In this document: positions 19,350 through 28,024 of the stretch, one piece after another
How positions within the stretch are numbered: the first letter of the stretch is position 1
Layout: each line of letters opens with the position of its first letter
Origin: Trichomonas vaginalis G3
Taxonomy: Eukaryota > Parabasalia > Trichomonadida > Trichomonadidae
Assembly (NCBI RefSeq): GCF_026262505.1
Contig: NC_067208.1
Location: forward strand, 7,635,962-7,699,961
Direction of reading: 5' to 3'
Length of the DNA stretch: 64,000 nucleotides
The notes under the pieces: generated by a model
Told to the model about the DNA's origin: nothing
Seen by the model: only the letters and a program-made list of their open reading frames with translations
Databases searched by the model: none
Made by a program: the position numbers and the translations under genes

Positions 19350-19363
19350 TTAACACTTCTCAT

Positions 19364-20814
19364 AGCTCCTATGCGTATTTCTCATCTATTGCTTAAGGCT
19401 CCAGTCCCACCCTTTCAATTTTTAAAATTGAATATATCCGTCAATAAGAGTTTTCATGACTTATAATTAAAGATATTATATTAGTGTAATATAAGCTATA
19501 ATATTATAATGATGTAGGGTGTAGCATTGCTAGAACGTTATTTGTAAATTTCACTATTATCAACTTTGAACGACATAATTCGTCCTATAAACAAAAGGAC
19601 TCTGTCATGTTGTAGGATATTAGTATAGTATATTATTTATATTAGTAAACATGACTTTTACTTCTCCCTGATTGAGTTATTTTTTCAACAAAGAAAAATG
19701 AAAAAGTTACTTTTTTACAAAATCTAATAATAAGTGATCCATAATTTTATTATTAATAAACATGTTACTACATATAATTTAGATATATCTAAACATTGAA
19801 TAGCATTAGCTTCTTTCGATTTTTATCAAAGTAAATAAAATTACCGCATGAAAAAAATTGACATATTTTGACAAAGAAGGAAAAACTTTTAGTTCCGCTC
19901 TGTCACTTTGTTAGAATGCTATTGATGTTTATTATTATGTCTTAGTTTAATTTTATATATAAATGAGAAATGAGGAATTAGATTCGCAATACCATCACGA
20001 AAATAGCATTTTTAAAAGCTTTTAATTCTGTATGAGATAAATAGATATGAAAAGTAAAATCTGATATGAATATAATTTAATATGAACTATTATATTATAG
20101 TTGAGATTGCTTGTCAAAACGGTTTTTTGACAAGTCAGTATTCAATTTTTCAAAAGTATATTCAAAAAATTGAATGATATCTCAACGTATAAGAAAAAAC
20201 TTTTAGTTCCACTCTGTCACTTTGTTAGAAAAATTATATAGTTTCTATTGACACTATCATTATACCCAGCTGTGAAAGGTATATTGAGGAATTAGGTTTG
20301 CAAGATTGTAATTTTTGTTATTTTTTTCCAAATTGAGAGGATTTTTGACGATAGAGTTGGACAATTTTTGAATAACAATTTCATTACCTTAAGCATTATA
20401 AAAATTTGAACAAATTTTATGACGTAATAGTATAAGTTATAATTTATTAATTTCCAAAAGAAATGACCAAAAAATTCCTTTCCAATATGTTGAATCAAAT
20501 CGATTTTATAAATAAAATTTAAACATTAAACTTGATTTTTATAAAAGTGACATTTATCTACTTTCAATAACTTAATCCCAAGGTAAGAAGCTAATCCAAT
20601 CATATAAAAATGTTATAATTAACCACATGTTTATTCATTTATGATATCATTATGCTTCAAAATCTATAATTATAAAATTCAAATTATCAATTATCAAAAA
20701 ATCTTTATTTGTCATATATCAAATAGAAAAGTTAACATATATCATATTTCAAACTATAATGTAATAGACCTTCAACCGACCTAGTTGATCCACAGGAATT
20801 AAGGAAAAGACGAC
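19364..20814. other. AT-rich intergenic DNA with a diverged repeat pair
   Basis: No gene is supported. The phrase ACTTTTAGTTCC-CTCTGTCACTTTGTTAG occurs at about 19886 and 20200, 310 bp apart, and a second shared phrase (GAGGAATTAG...GCAA) follows each at about 19972 and 20286, so this is a decayed tandem duplication. A strong fold-back structure (20096-20190) sits just before the second copy. The rest is A/T homopolymer-rich. Confidence 0.6.
20096..20190. repeat. Three-arm palindrome
   Basis: An outer stem GTTGAGAT (20100-20107) pairs with ATCTCAAC (20179-20186). Inside are two perfect hairpins: CTTGTCAAAA with TTTTTTGACAAG (20110-20134) and ATTCAATTTTT with AAAAAATTGAAT (20140-20175). Together they form a three-way junction of about 90 nt. 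It could be a structured RNA or the end of a fold-back element; sequence alone does not decide. Confidence 0.6.
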
Positions 20815-20905
20815 GAAGCCGCTAAGCGGCTCAGATGGACTCAGAGAGTCCTCATAAAAATAAAGTTAATTTTAAAAATATTTTTTATTTTTTACTTTTA
20901 ATAAA

Positions 20906-21136
20906 ATGAGTACTAAAATTACTGAAGCAACAAAACAAAAGTTTTTAGTTGAATACATTAAATCAGGAACTATTCCAGAAGGTTTTTATGTTTATCAAAT
21001 GAAAGATGGTAGAGTTCAATTTAGAAAAATTAAGCAGCCATTAAATAAAGATGGAATATTAAGAAAGATTAAATTATATGAAGATAATATAGCAGAACTG
21101 AAGAAGAAATTAGAAGAATTCGAAAAATCAGATTAG
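20906..21136 (+). CDS. Small coiled-coil Maverick protein, 76 aa
   Basis: MSTKITEATKQKFLVEYIKS... then GFYVYQMKDGRVQFRKIKQPL, and a C-terminal coiled coil (EDNIAELKKKLEEFEK). About 80 percent identical by eye to the 27741-27977 protein of copy 3, which shows selection or recent common origin. Preceded by the long T/A leader usual for these genes. The basic strand-turn-strand core resembles the YYVSQSKDGKIYVRKRK core of the 30096-30529 protein. Function unknown. Confidence 0.65.
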   Translation: MSTKITEATKQKFLVEYIKSGTIPEGFYVYQMKDGRVQFRKIKQPLNKDGILRKIKLYEDNIAELKKKLEEFEKSD

Positions 21137-21161
21137 ATATAAAATTTTATTTTTATATAAA

Positions 21162-21302
21162 ATGAATTTTACTAATAAATTATTAATTATCGTTTCATTA
21201 CTTCTCATCTCCCGTGAAGCTCGTTTATGGTATGAATCTATAAAAGAGTTTGAAGACAGCAGCGATGACATTCCTGAATCATGCCAGCATATTTACTGTT
21301 AA
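21162..21302 (+). CDS. Small secreted-type peptide, 46 aa
   Basis: MNFTNKLLIIVSLLLISREA forms a classic signal-peptide or membrane-anchor N-terminus, followed by a short acidic tail with one late cysteine pair (SCQHIYC). It starts 26 bp after the preceding coiled-coil gene on the same strand behind a TTTTATATAAA leader. No copy is visible at the equivalent place in copy 3, so it may be specific to this Maverick type. Could be spurious given its length. Confidence 0.4.
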   Translation: MNFTNKLLIIVSLLLISREARLWYESIKEFEDSSDDIPESCQHIYC

Positions 21303-21517
21303 AATTCACAAGGTTAGAAATGAGGTTAGATATCGGGTTAGATCTACCCTAAGCCGCGTAGCGGCGAGACCCAAAGGGTCTAAATTAATTTTATCATTTA
21401 TGAAAAATTTAGTATATACAGAAATTAAAAAATTTTTGAGTTAATTTATTTTTAAAAAAATTATTTTTTTTACTCTGGGTGTTAAAATCTATGATAAAAA
21501 AAATAAATAAAAAAATT

Positions 21518-21713
21518 TTAACGTTAATTTTTTAAAGTTTATTTTTTAAAAAATATTTTTTATTTTGAGTAGTGTCAAAAATATTAACGTTAATTTTTAA
21601 GTTTATTTTTAAAAAAATTTTTTATTTTGTGAAGTGTCAAAAAATTTAACGTTAATTTTTAAGTTTATTTTTTAAAAAATATTTTTTTATTTTTGTAAAT
21701 GTCAAAATATTTT
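21518..21713. repeat. Three direct repeats of a promoter-like unit
   Basis: Units beginning TTAACGTTAATTTTTAAG start at 21518, 21584 and 21646, each continuing with T-rich and A-rich runs and ending in GTGTCAAAA. The unit resembles the leader before the TIR-encoded gene of copy 3 (TTAATTTTTAAGTTTATTTTTA). No ORF lies here. Confidence 0.6.
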
Positions 21714-21738
21714 ACGTGTCACACGGTTTTTTGCAGAT

Positions 21739-21790
21739 TCTAGTAATTTGAGTACTAAGGGGCGTAGACCCTTGGTACCCAATTACTAGA
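21739..21790. repeat. Subterminal hairpin of Maverick copy 5
   Basis: TCTAGTAATT pairs with AATTACTAGA, enclosing GTAC/GTAC and AAGGG/CCCTT inner stems. The position just inside the terminal TACTAACT parallels the GC-rich hairpins next to the termini of the other Mavericks. Confidence 0.65.
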
Positions 21791-22444
21791 TACTAACTAC
21801 CGTTGGGAAAAATTGAATACCCGAGGTTCAGCATACATATAAAAATGAAAGACTTAGAGCCTAGGGTTAAGCAGGAAGATAGAGGGTACATATGAGATTA
21901 TCCTCAGTAACTCTCAGGCAAATCTGAGTTTTTGGTCAGATATATAAGATTATTGTGAACGAAAAATTATCTAATATAGGCCTAATTGTCATGTGCACAT
22001 ATAGACATATGTATATATTATATGTTTCTTGTGTTATTATAGGTTAAATCCATATTTTGATATGTGAGATAAATTATATCTTAACACAGAAATCGTTTTT
22101 TTATATTATCACAGTAGATATGAGGGGTACTATATGAGTTATAATATATATTATTAGGAATAAGTATATAGATCCAAAATAATGGGAATGCATAATTTAT
22201 GGCGAACTCAAAACATTTATTTTTATATTATGAGGTTATAAAATTGTTTTATTCATATATTATATGTGCTCTGTGCTATTGAAATGTGCTTAAAATGATT
22301 CTGCACGCGCAATCACAAAGCAAAACTTCGTAGCGAGCAACAGTTTGTGCAAGGACAGGGAATTTATATTTTTATCCTTACATAAACTTATAATGTGGTT
22401 AAAATGTTCGGTTTGCTCTCACATTTGTTCCGCACTGTGACATC

Positions 22445-22625
22445 GTGAACAAAGTTTCCGATCTGAGTGCATATATGCAGGGTCTTTCCATGGCACCCTG
22501 CATACATGTACTCAGATCGGGAATATTGTCCACTTTTGTTCCACGATGTGACATCGTGAACAAAGTTTCCGATCTGAGTGCATATATGCAGAGTCTTTCC
22601 ATGGCACCCTGCATACATGTACTCA
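22445..22625. repeat. 112-bp palindromic tandem repeat in MULE fragment
   Basis: Each unit has a hairpin whose arms are CCGATCTGAGT and ACTCAGATCGG around GCATATATGCAGGG/CCCTGCATACATG, and a second small palindrome GATGTGACATC. About 1.6 units. Long ORFs in this stretch on both strands are artefacts of the repeat. Confidence 0.75.
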
Positions 22626-22659
22626 GATAAGAAATTTGCTTAATTGTTTGACATGAATG

Positions 22660-22855
22660 TCACATTCGAAAATCGTTTCTCGAAAGGAGTTTACAATTAC
22701 AATATATTGTCCTATTGTATTGTAATTGTAAACTCCTTTCGAGAAAAGCTTTCACTTTGTGGCACGAATATCACATTCGAAAATCGTTTCTCGAAAGGAG
22801 TTTACAATTACAATATATTGTCCTATTGTATTGTAATTGTAAACTCCTTAGTTCG
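22660..22855. repeat. Two long perfect hairpins
   Basis: Two tandem copies of CGAAAGGAGTTTACAATTAC...GTAATTGTAAACTCCTTTCG, each with arms of about 35 bp around TATATTGTCCTATTG. The second copy's distal arm is cut at ACTCCTTAG. The reverse complement of the same pair lies at 58586-58770. Confidence 0.8.
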
Positions 22856-23004
22856 ATTCCTTCATTTTATTAAATTATAAATATACAATTCTTTCTAATC
22901 TTCCTTTTTCATAATTCATTTCTCATTTAAATTCTAAATAATCTAACTCTACTAATCTAGATTTTTTCTAATATCAATTTTTCATATACAAACTCTTATT
23001 TTTT

Positions 23005-23105
23005 CTCAAAATCTTCCTTCCAACTCCAAATACACCTCTGGCTATTGTTCCCACTGCGGGTAAAAATCTAGATGCGACTCCTGCTAATGCGCCAAATAAA
23101 CCCAT
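23005..23105 (-). pseudogene. Putative minor virion protein, 5' fragment
   Basis: Intact start MGLFGALAGVASRFL, then VGTIARGVFGVGRKIL, cut at 23005 by the MULE junction. It shows the true N-terminus of the gene that is frameshifted at 9759-10167: a glycine/alanine-rich hydrophobic amphipathic segment. Divergent from the integrase gene, 17 bp apart. Confidence 0.65.
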
Positions 23106-23122
23106 TTCTTATAGGGTAAAAA

Positions 23123-24082
23123 ATGACGAATCCGAACAAGGACCCCTATGTTTCTAAAGCGACAAAGAAAGCACTCATGATAAAAATCTTTAGTTCAACA
23201 CCAAATGCTTGGTTTATGGATATCTTGGAAAACATTCCGAGGTATAGAGAAGATGGACCACCATACTGGTTAATATTTGTTGGTCAAAACACAAGATACT
23301 GTGAAGCCATACCATTACAGTCCAAAGCTATTTTAGATATCTTAGCAGCTTTGACAATATTCGTTGACAAATACCATCCAACAAAACTGACATCTGACTG
23401 TGAAAGTTCTTTCAAATCAGATGATATTAAAAACTATCTGCGTTCCAAAAATGTAAACCAATATTTCATTGTCGACCAAAACCATTCTGCTCTTGGTGTC
23501 ATTGACGGATGTATAAAAATGTTAAGAGACTTAAACCAACCACAAGGTGGTGAAGCAAATGAAATGTCATATGACGACAAATATAGACACTTCTCCCAGG
23601 CAAAGATGAGACAAGTTTTAAATATTTACAATAACCGTAAACAAAAAAGTTTGGGAAACCACTCCCCCGAAGAAATGAAAAACAACCCTGACTTAGAGAA
23701 AGACTATATATTTAATAATTTAGTCAAAAGAGACAAACAAGAAAGAATGCCGGACTTCAAACTTCAGAAAGGTGATAAAGTAAAAATAGAAATACCTAAA
23801 CGCGACCCATATGAAAATACTATTGACTATGACAACAATGGGAACTCGACAGGTACTCACATTCGTGTTCGTAAAAATAGAAGAAAGTATACAAGAGAAT
23901 ATTATGAAGTTTTAGGCAAACATGGCAAAATGTACACACTGCAAGCAGAAGATAAAACTACTATTGTCAGACCTCGTTTCAAACTTGTCAAAGTTCAAGG
24001 TGGTATACTTTCAAAGACAGTTCCTAACAAATATAAGACAACTCCTGACGAATATGCTAAAGAAGTTGAAAATGACTACTAA
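23123..24082 (+). CDS. Retrovirus-like (rve) integrase of type-I Maverick
   Basis: 319 residues, intact. It should cut the element ends and join them to target DNA. The catalytic core is visible: WFMDILE with Asp33, LTSDCESS with Asp92, and HSALGVIDGC with Asp128 exactly 35 residues after Asp92, where this family usually has Glu. It lacks the usual N-terminal zinc-binding part. The C-terminal 100 residues are basic (HIRVRKNRRKYTREYYEVLG) and resemble the small beta-barrel DNA-binding domain after the core. Convergent with the fibre gene, stops overlapping by four bases. Whether Asp128 supports catalysis is unknown. Confidence 0.85.
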   Translation: MTNPNKDPYVSKATKKALMIKIFSSTPNAWFMDILENIPRYREDGPPYWLIFVGQNTRYCEAIPLQSKAILDILAALTIFVDKYHPTKLTSDCESSFKSDDIKNYLRSKNVNQYFIVDQNHSALGVIDGCIKMLRDLNQPQGGEANEMSYDDKYRHFSQAKMRQVLNIYNNRKQKSLGNHSPEEMKNNPDLEKDYIFNNLVKRDKQERMPDFKLQKGDKVKIEIPKRDPYENTIDYDNNGNSTGTHIRVRKNRRKYTREYYEVLGKHGKMYTLQAEDKTTIVRPRFKLVKVQGGILSKTVPNKYKTTPDEYAKEVENDY

Positions 24083-26079
24083 GCAATTCTATACCATGCG
24101 TAAACTGTCATGTAAGGTGGCATGTATTCTTTACTTTGTCCCGTTGTTTGCGTATATCCTGAAACGAAATGTGTATGGTTTCCTTCTCCCTGAGTGTTAT
24201 TCCAGTAACAATTTATAGCAAACTTAACGTCGTCTTTAACATCATATCCTTTACCTTTTGTCATTCCTGACCAATCCCAATATCTATGCTTATGCCAACC
24301 TGCTTGAGATGTACTTAAATCTATGTAGTGACTGTGTGCAGGTAAATTTTCACCTGAAATCGTTTTACTTCCACCTGTTTCCTTTGAAGAGTTTGCACAA
24401 TACAAAAACCTGTCGACTATTTGTTCCCATGCACCAACACCAAACATTACTTGAGGACCTCTTGCATCCATAGATGTATAAATAGAACCTACTGGGTTCA
24501 TTAAATCAAACATATGAGATATTATAGGATTGTCTCTTTTGAACTTAAAATATAGTGCAACTATTTCAGGTTTCTTCTGGTTTGTGTCAGAATATTTTTT
24601 ATAATATAATCTTATGTTTTCAGGGTAGGTAAAATCTTGACTATAATATTTATTTCTGTCATCTGTATAATAATATACTATTCTCGTTTTTTCTATTGCA
24701 TTATATCTTTTATATCTATAATAATCTAAATATAATGTTAGCTTTTGTTCATCTACATGTGGTGTTCTGTCGTCATCTCCATAGTCATAATAATGTGGTG
24801 CCGGAGCTGGGTCAGGTAATATCATATCCACCATTTCATAAACTCTTAAATATTTCTTTTGTTCGTCTCCATATAAGTTTAAGTAGCAGTTGTTGTCTAA
24901 TGGAACTTTAACTTGTGTACCATCATTCTTTTTATAGCTTACATACATTTCATTGTTATTTTTCGGAATGAGTTTATACCGTGTACCATTTTCTAAGGAC
25001 TGTACCAACTGCCATCTAAAATATTTATTTTCTTCATTGACAGAAAAGTCACCAACAATAGTTTCAATATTTTTTGTTCCTATCAAACTTTGGTATATTT
25101 CATTGACATATGTTTTATCTGCTTTATTTTCAAGGCTAACGTTTAAGTCTGTTATTTCAGAAGATGTATGTGTATGTCCAACGTCACTTTTCCTGTTTAA
25201 GGTTTCTTGTAAGTTTGTAATATTTGCAATGGTATGTGTATGTCCAACGTCACTTTTCCTGTTTAAGGTTTCTTGTAAGTTTGTAATATTTGCAATGGTA
25301 TGTGTATGTCCAACGTCACTTTTCCTGTTTAAGGTTTCTTGTAAGTTTGTAATATTTGCAATGGTATGTGTATGTCCAACGTCACTTTTCCTGTTTAAGG
25401 TTTCTTGTAAGTTTGTAATATTTGCAATGGTATGTGTATGTCCAACGTCACTTTTCCTGTTTAAGGTTTCTTGTAAGTTTGTAATATTTGCAATGGTATG
25501 TGTATGTCCAACGTCACTTTTCCTGTTTAAGGTTTCTTGTAAGTTTGTAATATCAGATATAGAATGTGTATGAGTCTTATCTGCTTTTGTCTCTAATGTT
25601 TCCTTAAGACTTGGTATTTGGTTAATATAATGTATATGAGTCTTTTTAGAATATTCGTTTTCAGCTCTTGTCACTTCACTTGACATTTTATTGTCAACAT
25701 ATGTTTTGTCTGCTAGTTCAGGATGAGTATGTTCTTTTGTTGCATAAGCATTGTTAGCTCTTTCTTCTTCTTTTGCTATTGCATCGTCTACATATTCTTT
25801 GTCAGCTTTGTTGTCAACATCTGCTTTCAAAAGAAGTTCATTTATAGGTTTCTCGTTTAAAGTTCCTTTTGTTGGATTTATACAGACAGTATTGTTCTTA
25901 TTGTCTTGAAATAGAAACTCATCTGCTATAGGGTTTAATGTCAGTTTTAAGTCACCCCCTTTCAATGACTCAGATATCTTAGAATAGTTTGAAAAGTTTG
26001 TTGTGTTCTTATTTAGAGCTTGCATAATGAGTTGTCGGTTGTGTTGTATTTCTCTCATAGACGCTGTTTCATTTGACAT
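24079..26079 (-). CDS. Fibre protein with six 22-aa repeats and phage-type collar domain
   Basis: 666 residues. An N-terminal helical part (RQLIMQALNKNTTNFS) carries KADxxYVDxxI-type segments as in phage tail fibres. Six near-identical repeats of NITNLQETLNRKSDVGHTHT (from about residue 170) probably form a trimeric shaft. The C-terminus has NPVGSIYTSMDARGP, AWEQIVDRFLYC, NLPAHSHYID and YMPPYMTVYAWYRIA, the signature of phage tail-collar or baseplate gp10-type domains. A role in host attachment is expected. The type-II Maverick has a counterpart with a collagen-like shaft (41861-43756). Start MSNETASM follows a TAAAAATG-type leader divergent from the next gene. Confidence 0.8.
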   Translation of the reverse strand: MSNETASMREIQHNRQLIMQALNKNTTNFSNYSKISESLKGGDLKLTLNPIADEFLFQDNKNNTVCINPTKGTLNEKPINELLLKADVDNKADKEYVDDAIAKEEERANNAYATKEHTHPELADKTYVDNKMSSEVTRAENEYSKKTHIHYINQIPSLKETLETKADKTHTHSISDITNLQETLNRKSDVGHTHTIANITNLQETLNRKSDVGHTHTIANITNLQETLNRKSDVGHTHTIANITNLQETLNRKSDVGHTHTIANITNLQETLNRKSDVGHTHTIANITNLQETLNRKSDVGHTHTSSEITDLNVSLENKADKTYVNEIYQSLIGTKNIETIVGDFSVNEENKYFRWQLVQSLENGTRYKLIPKNNNEMYVSYKKNDGTQVKVPLDNNCYLNLYGDEQKKYLRVYEMVDMILPDPAPAPHYYDYGDDDRTPHVDEQKLTLYLDYYRYKRYNAIEKTRIVYYYTDDRNKYYSQDFTYPENIRLYYKKYSDTNQKKPEIVALYFKFKRDNPIISHMFDLMNPVGSIYTSMDARGPQVMFGVGAWEQIVDRFLYCANSSKETGGSKTISGENLPAHSHYIDLSTSQAGWHKHRYWDWSGMTKGKGYDVKDDVKFAINCYWNNTQGEGNHTHFVSGYTQTTGQSKEYMPPYMTVYAWYRIA
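25170..25565. repeat. Six tandem 66-bp repeats inside the fibre gene
   Basis: In-frame units of 66 bp (22 codons) are almost identical at the DNA level, so they were recently amplified or homogenised. Copy 1 has lost them. An antisense ORF (24953-25573) is purely their reflection. Confidence 0.85.
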
Positions 26080-26097
26080 TTTTATTATAGATAAAAT

Positions 26098-26946
26098 ATG
26101 CTTCCAATAGAAAAAGAAAATTCTAGAGTTGCTACAACTAAACCATTAGATGAACTTTTTACTAATGTCGGTCAAAAGTTTGACTTAGATACTATAAAGC
26201 ATGAAGGCTATCGTTTTGACTACCCATTAAGATGGTTAAGAGACCCATCTGTCACAAAAGCTATTGGCTTTCGAAGAATAAAGTTTGTGTCTGTAGAAGA
26301 TAAAAGTTTTCCATTTATTGTAAGGTTTCATATAGATTATACATCTGAAGGGCAACGAAAAATGTGGGAAGAAATTGAGCTAATACAAGTTGACCTCTCA
26401 TCTTCTCTACAGACTGCATTAAAAAATATAGAAGATAAAATAAATTCATGTTATGCAAAATATGCTGATGAATATGCGAATACCGATAGCACACTTTATG
26501 TGAGAATTGTATATGACAAACAAAATTCACAAGTGTCATTTCAAATCTACGAAGACAATCCAAATAAAGACGAACAAATATATACAGAATTCACTGCAAT
26601 GTCATGGTATTATTTGCAAAGAATGTTAAATCAGAAAGTTGAACCTCTTTTAGCAAATATCTACAGTCGATATGCAAGAGATGAACCATATTTATTTAAA
26701 GATGTTTTCGACCCAGCTGCTATTATTGTTCATGCTTCATTTTCTGGCGCCCAAAACTCTTTCTTATGCTTGGCAAATGACTTTTACGAAAAACCTACAA
26801 AGTTATACGAACCACCAAGTGGAAGTATTTCAGACTTTCAAGTATGGTTTACTACAGATGGAAGAAAAAGAATAATTCCATTATACCATGCGTTTTACTT
26901 AGAACTTAGTTTCATATACAACTACTATCGAACGATAAAAATATAA
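26098..26946 (+). CDS. Putative minor capsid (penton-like) protein, type I
   Basis: 282 residues, intact. FDYPLRWLRDPSVTKAIGF is followed by FRRIKFVSVEDKSFPF and alternating beta-type segments to the end (PLYHAFYLELSFIYNYY). The type-II protein at 46677-47558 has the same layout (YEYPRHWVEYVGGEKAIEI). The P-x-W-x-I segment also appears at 30860. A beta-rich single jelly-roll capsid protein, as in Polinton penton proteins, fits, but no diagnostic motif proves it. Divergent from the fibre gene across 18 bp; convergent with the proline-rich gene. Confidence 0.5.
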   Translation: MLPIEKENSRVATTKPLDELFTNVGQKFDLDTIKHEGYRFDYPLRWLRDPSVTKAIGFRRIKFVSVEDKSFPFIVRFHIDYTSEGQRKMWEEIELIQVDLSSSLQTALKNIEDKINSCYAKYADEYANTDSTLYVRIVYDKQNSQVSFQIYEDNPNKDEQIYTEFTAMSWYYLQRMLNQKVEPLLANIYSRYARDEPYLFKDVFDPAAIIVHASFSGAQNSFLCLANDFYEKPTKLYEPPSGSISDFQVWFTTDGRKRIIPLYHAFYLELSFIYNYYRTIKI

Positions 26947-26950
26947 TTTT

Positions 26951-27054
26951 TTAATACGGTTGAGGTGTTGGATTTGGTTGCCAACTAGACTGTGGTGCAG
27001 GTTCAGGCTGTTGTATTACAGGAGCTTGTTCTTCTGGTTCAGGGTCTTTAGGTA
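26951..27054 (-). pseudogene. 3' part of gene split by the type-II Maverick
   Basis: Encodes KDPEPEEQAPVIQQPEPAP and SSWQPNPTPQPY, the proline/glutamine tail of the small protein whose 5' part lies at 48990-49133. The 21.9-kb insertion separates the two. Confidence 0.8.
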
Positions 27055-27256
27055 AGTTAGTATGGCTAAGTCGTGTACTGAGGCACTGCGCGCCTCCGTA
27101 CACCACTTAACCTTAAATATTTACAAAACCATTAACGTATATTTTACAACACAAACGACAACACTAACTTAACATTAAATATTTACAAAGCCGCCAACCA
27201 CTTCACTTCACTAACGTTTTCACAAACGACTTCACTAATGTAAAAAATAAACGTTC

Positions 27257-27577
27257 TCACTTACAAAAGTATTGCAACTCCTCCCATTGCTGTGCTTCAC
27301 ATAACAGCTCATAATCTTCTGACTCACTTTCTTCTTCATATAGGTCAAAATCACTGTCAAAATAAATGTTAGTAAGTTTTGACAAAGCTAATGAAACACG
27401 TTTACCGTTTGTATCGTATGCTTGTATAAACTTTCCATTCTTCATTCCTTCATAAACGCTCAAACTAACTTTACCCTTTCTCCCTCGTATCTGATAGAAT
27501 GTATTTTCACGAGGAACGAAGAATAAATTCTTGAACTCATGACCGTTGTAGTTTGTTATCTCAATAGTTTTCGTCAT
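27257..27577 (-). CDS. TIR-encoded 106-aa protein, left copy
   Basis: MTKTIEITNYNGHEFKNLFF, then VPRENTFYQIRGRKGKVSLSV and an acidic tail (DLYEEESESEDYELL). The small basic beta-type core resembles a Tudor/SH3-like or DNA-binding fold in size only; no family recognised. It lies entirely within the inverted repeat, so each complete element has two identical copies, both reading outward from the element interior toward its ends. A third, diverged copy at 62489-62809 keeps the frame with substitutions, indicating a real gene. Confidence 0.75.
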   Translation of the reverse strand: MTKTIEITNYNGHEFKNLFFVPRENTFYQIRGRKGKVSLSVYEGMKNGKFIQAYDTNGKRVSLALSKLTNIYFDSDFDLYEEESESEDYELLCEAQQWEELQYFCK

Positions 27578-27676
27578 TTATATAAAAATAAAATAAAAAA
27601 TTATTTAAAAATAAACTTAAAAATTAATGATATCACCACCCTCACACGTATGAAAACATAGCGCAAAAATAAATTT

Positions 27677-27722
27677 AGGGTAGAAGGGTAGATCTAACCT
27701 CATTTCTACCCTCATTTCTAAC
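27677..27722. repeat. AGATCT-centred palindrome
   Basis: TAGGGTAGAAGGG-TAGATCTA-ACCTCATTTCTACCC followed by another CTCATTTCTAACCC. Mirrored in the right repeat at 48318-48363. Confidence 0.8.
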
Positions 27723-27740
27723 CCTGTTGAATTCATTGCT

Positions 27741-27977
27741 TTATAACTCTCTTCCTTTCTCCAACTCTTCTAACTTCTTCCTAAGTTCAGCAATGTTGTC
27801 CTCATGTAATTTAATCTTTCTCAAAATTCCTTCTTTATCTAATGGTTGCTTTATCTTTCTAAACTGAACTCTACCATCCTTCATAGTATGAATGTAAAAA
27901 CCTTCTGGAATAGTTCCTGATTTAATGTATTCTACCAAAAACTTTTGTTTCATTGCTTCAGTGACTTTATTTGTCAT
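27741..27977 (-). CDS. Small coiled-coil Maverick protein, 78 aa
   Basis: MTNKVTEAMKQKFLVEYIKS, a GFYIHTMKDGRVQFRKIKQPL core and a coiled coil (EDNIAELRKKLEELEK). Counterpart of 20906-21136. Start set at MTNK by that alignment rather than the ATG three codons earlier. The last codons lie in the terminal repeat. Function unknown; the position next to the terminus is conserved in both Mavericks. Confidence 0.7.
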   Translation of the reverse strand: MTNKVTEAMKQKFLVEYIKSGTIPEGFYIHTMKDGRVQFRKIKQPLDKEGILRKIKLHEDNIAELRKKLEELEKGREL

Positions 27978-28024
27978 TTCAATCAAATAAAAATTTTAAT
28001 ATTAAATAAAAATAACGTTATTTT

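Larger units (their letters stand above)
20815..21798 (+). mobile_element. Maverick end fragment (copy 5)
   Basis: It contains a homologue of the copy-3 gene 27741-27977 at a matching distance from the terminus (662 against 686 bp), an AGATCT-type palindrome at 21310-21350, GCCGC-TAGCGGC hairpins typical of these Mavericks, and ends TACTAACT, the same terminal octamer as copy 3 (CCATACTAACT). Its right end abuts ACCGTTGGG of a MULE terminal repeat at 21799, so the Maverick inserted into, or recombined with, a MULE. The left border is uncertain (about 20760-20815). Confidence 0.65.
21799..23006 (-). mobile_element. MULE fragment (right end of the hairpin-array family)
   Basis: The sequence is the reverse complement of about 58446-59747, including the terminal ACCGTTGGGAAAAATTGAAT, the 112-bp palindromic repeat (two copies here, three there) and two hairpins with 35-bp arms. 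Its outermost bases (CGTGCTGA) are missing at the Maverick junction at 21799. The inner side ends at TTATTTTTTCT, where type-I Maverick copy 2 begins. No coding gene. Confidence 0.8.
23005..27054 (+). mobile_element. Type-I Maverick, copy 2, left part
   Basis: Contains intact integrase, fibre and putative capsid genes colinear with copy 1 from about 10070. Truncated on the left at the MULE fragment, so no polymerase or ATPase remains. Interrupted on the right at 27055 by the complete type-II Maverick and resumes at 48990. Confidence 0.88.
27055..27757 (+). repeat. Left terminal inverted repeat of copy 3
   Basis: 703 bp, mirrored at 48287-48989 (positions sum to 76044 throughout, so no net indel). 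It holds a GAGGCACTGCGCGCCTC hairpin 30 bp from the end, the 106-aa gene and an AGATCT palindrome. The inner border falls in the last codons of the neighbouring gene on each side. Confidence 0.95.

Noticed and set aside
19142-19363. Minus-strand 73-residue ORF
   Set aside because: Shadow of the helical plus-strand fragment 19158-19349, which has better protein-like composition.
24953-25573. 206-residue plus-strand ORF with CVCPTSLFLF repeats
   Set aside because: Antisense of the fibre shaft repeats; the fibre frame has the recognisable collar domain.
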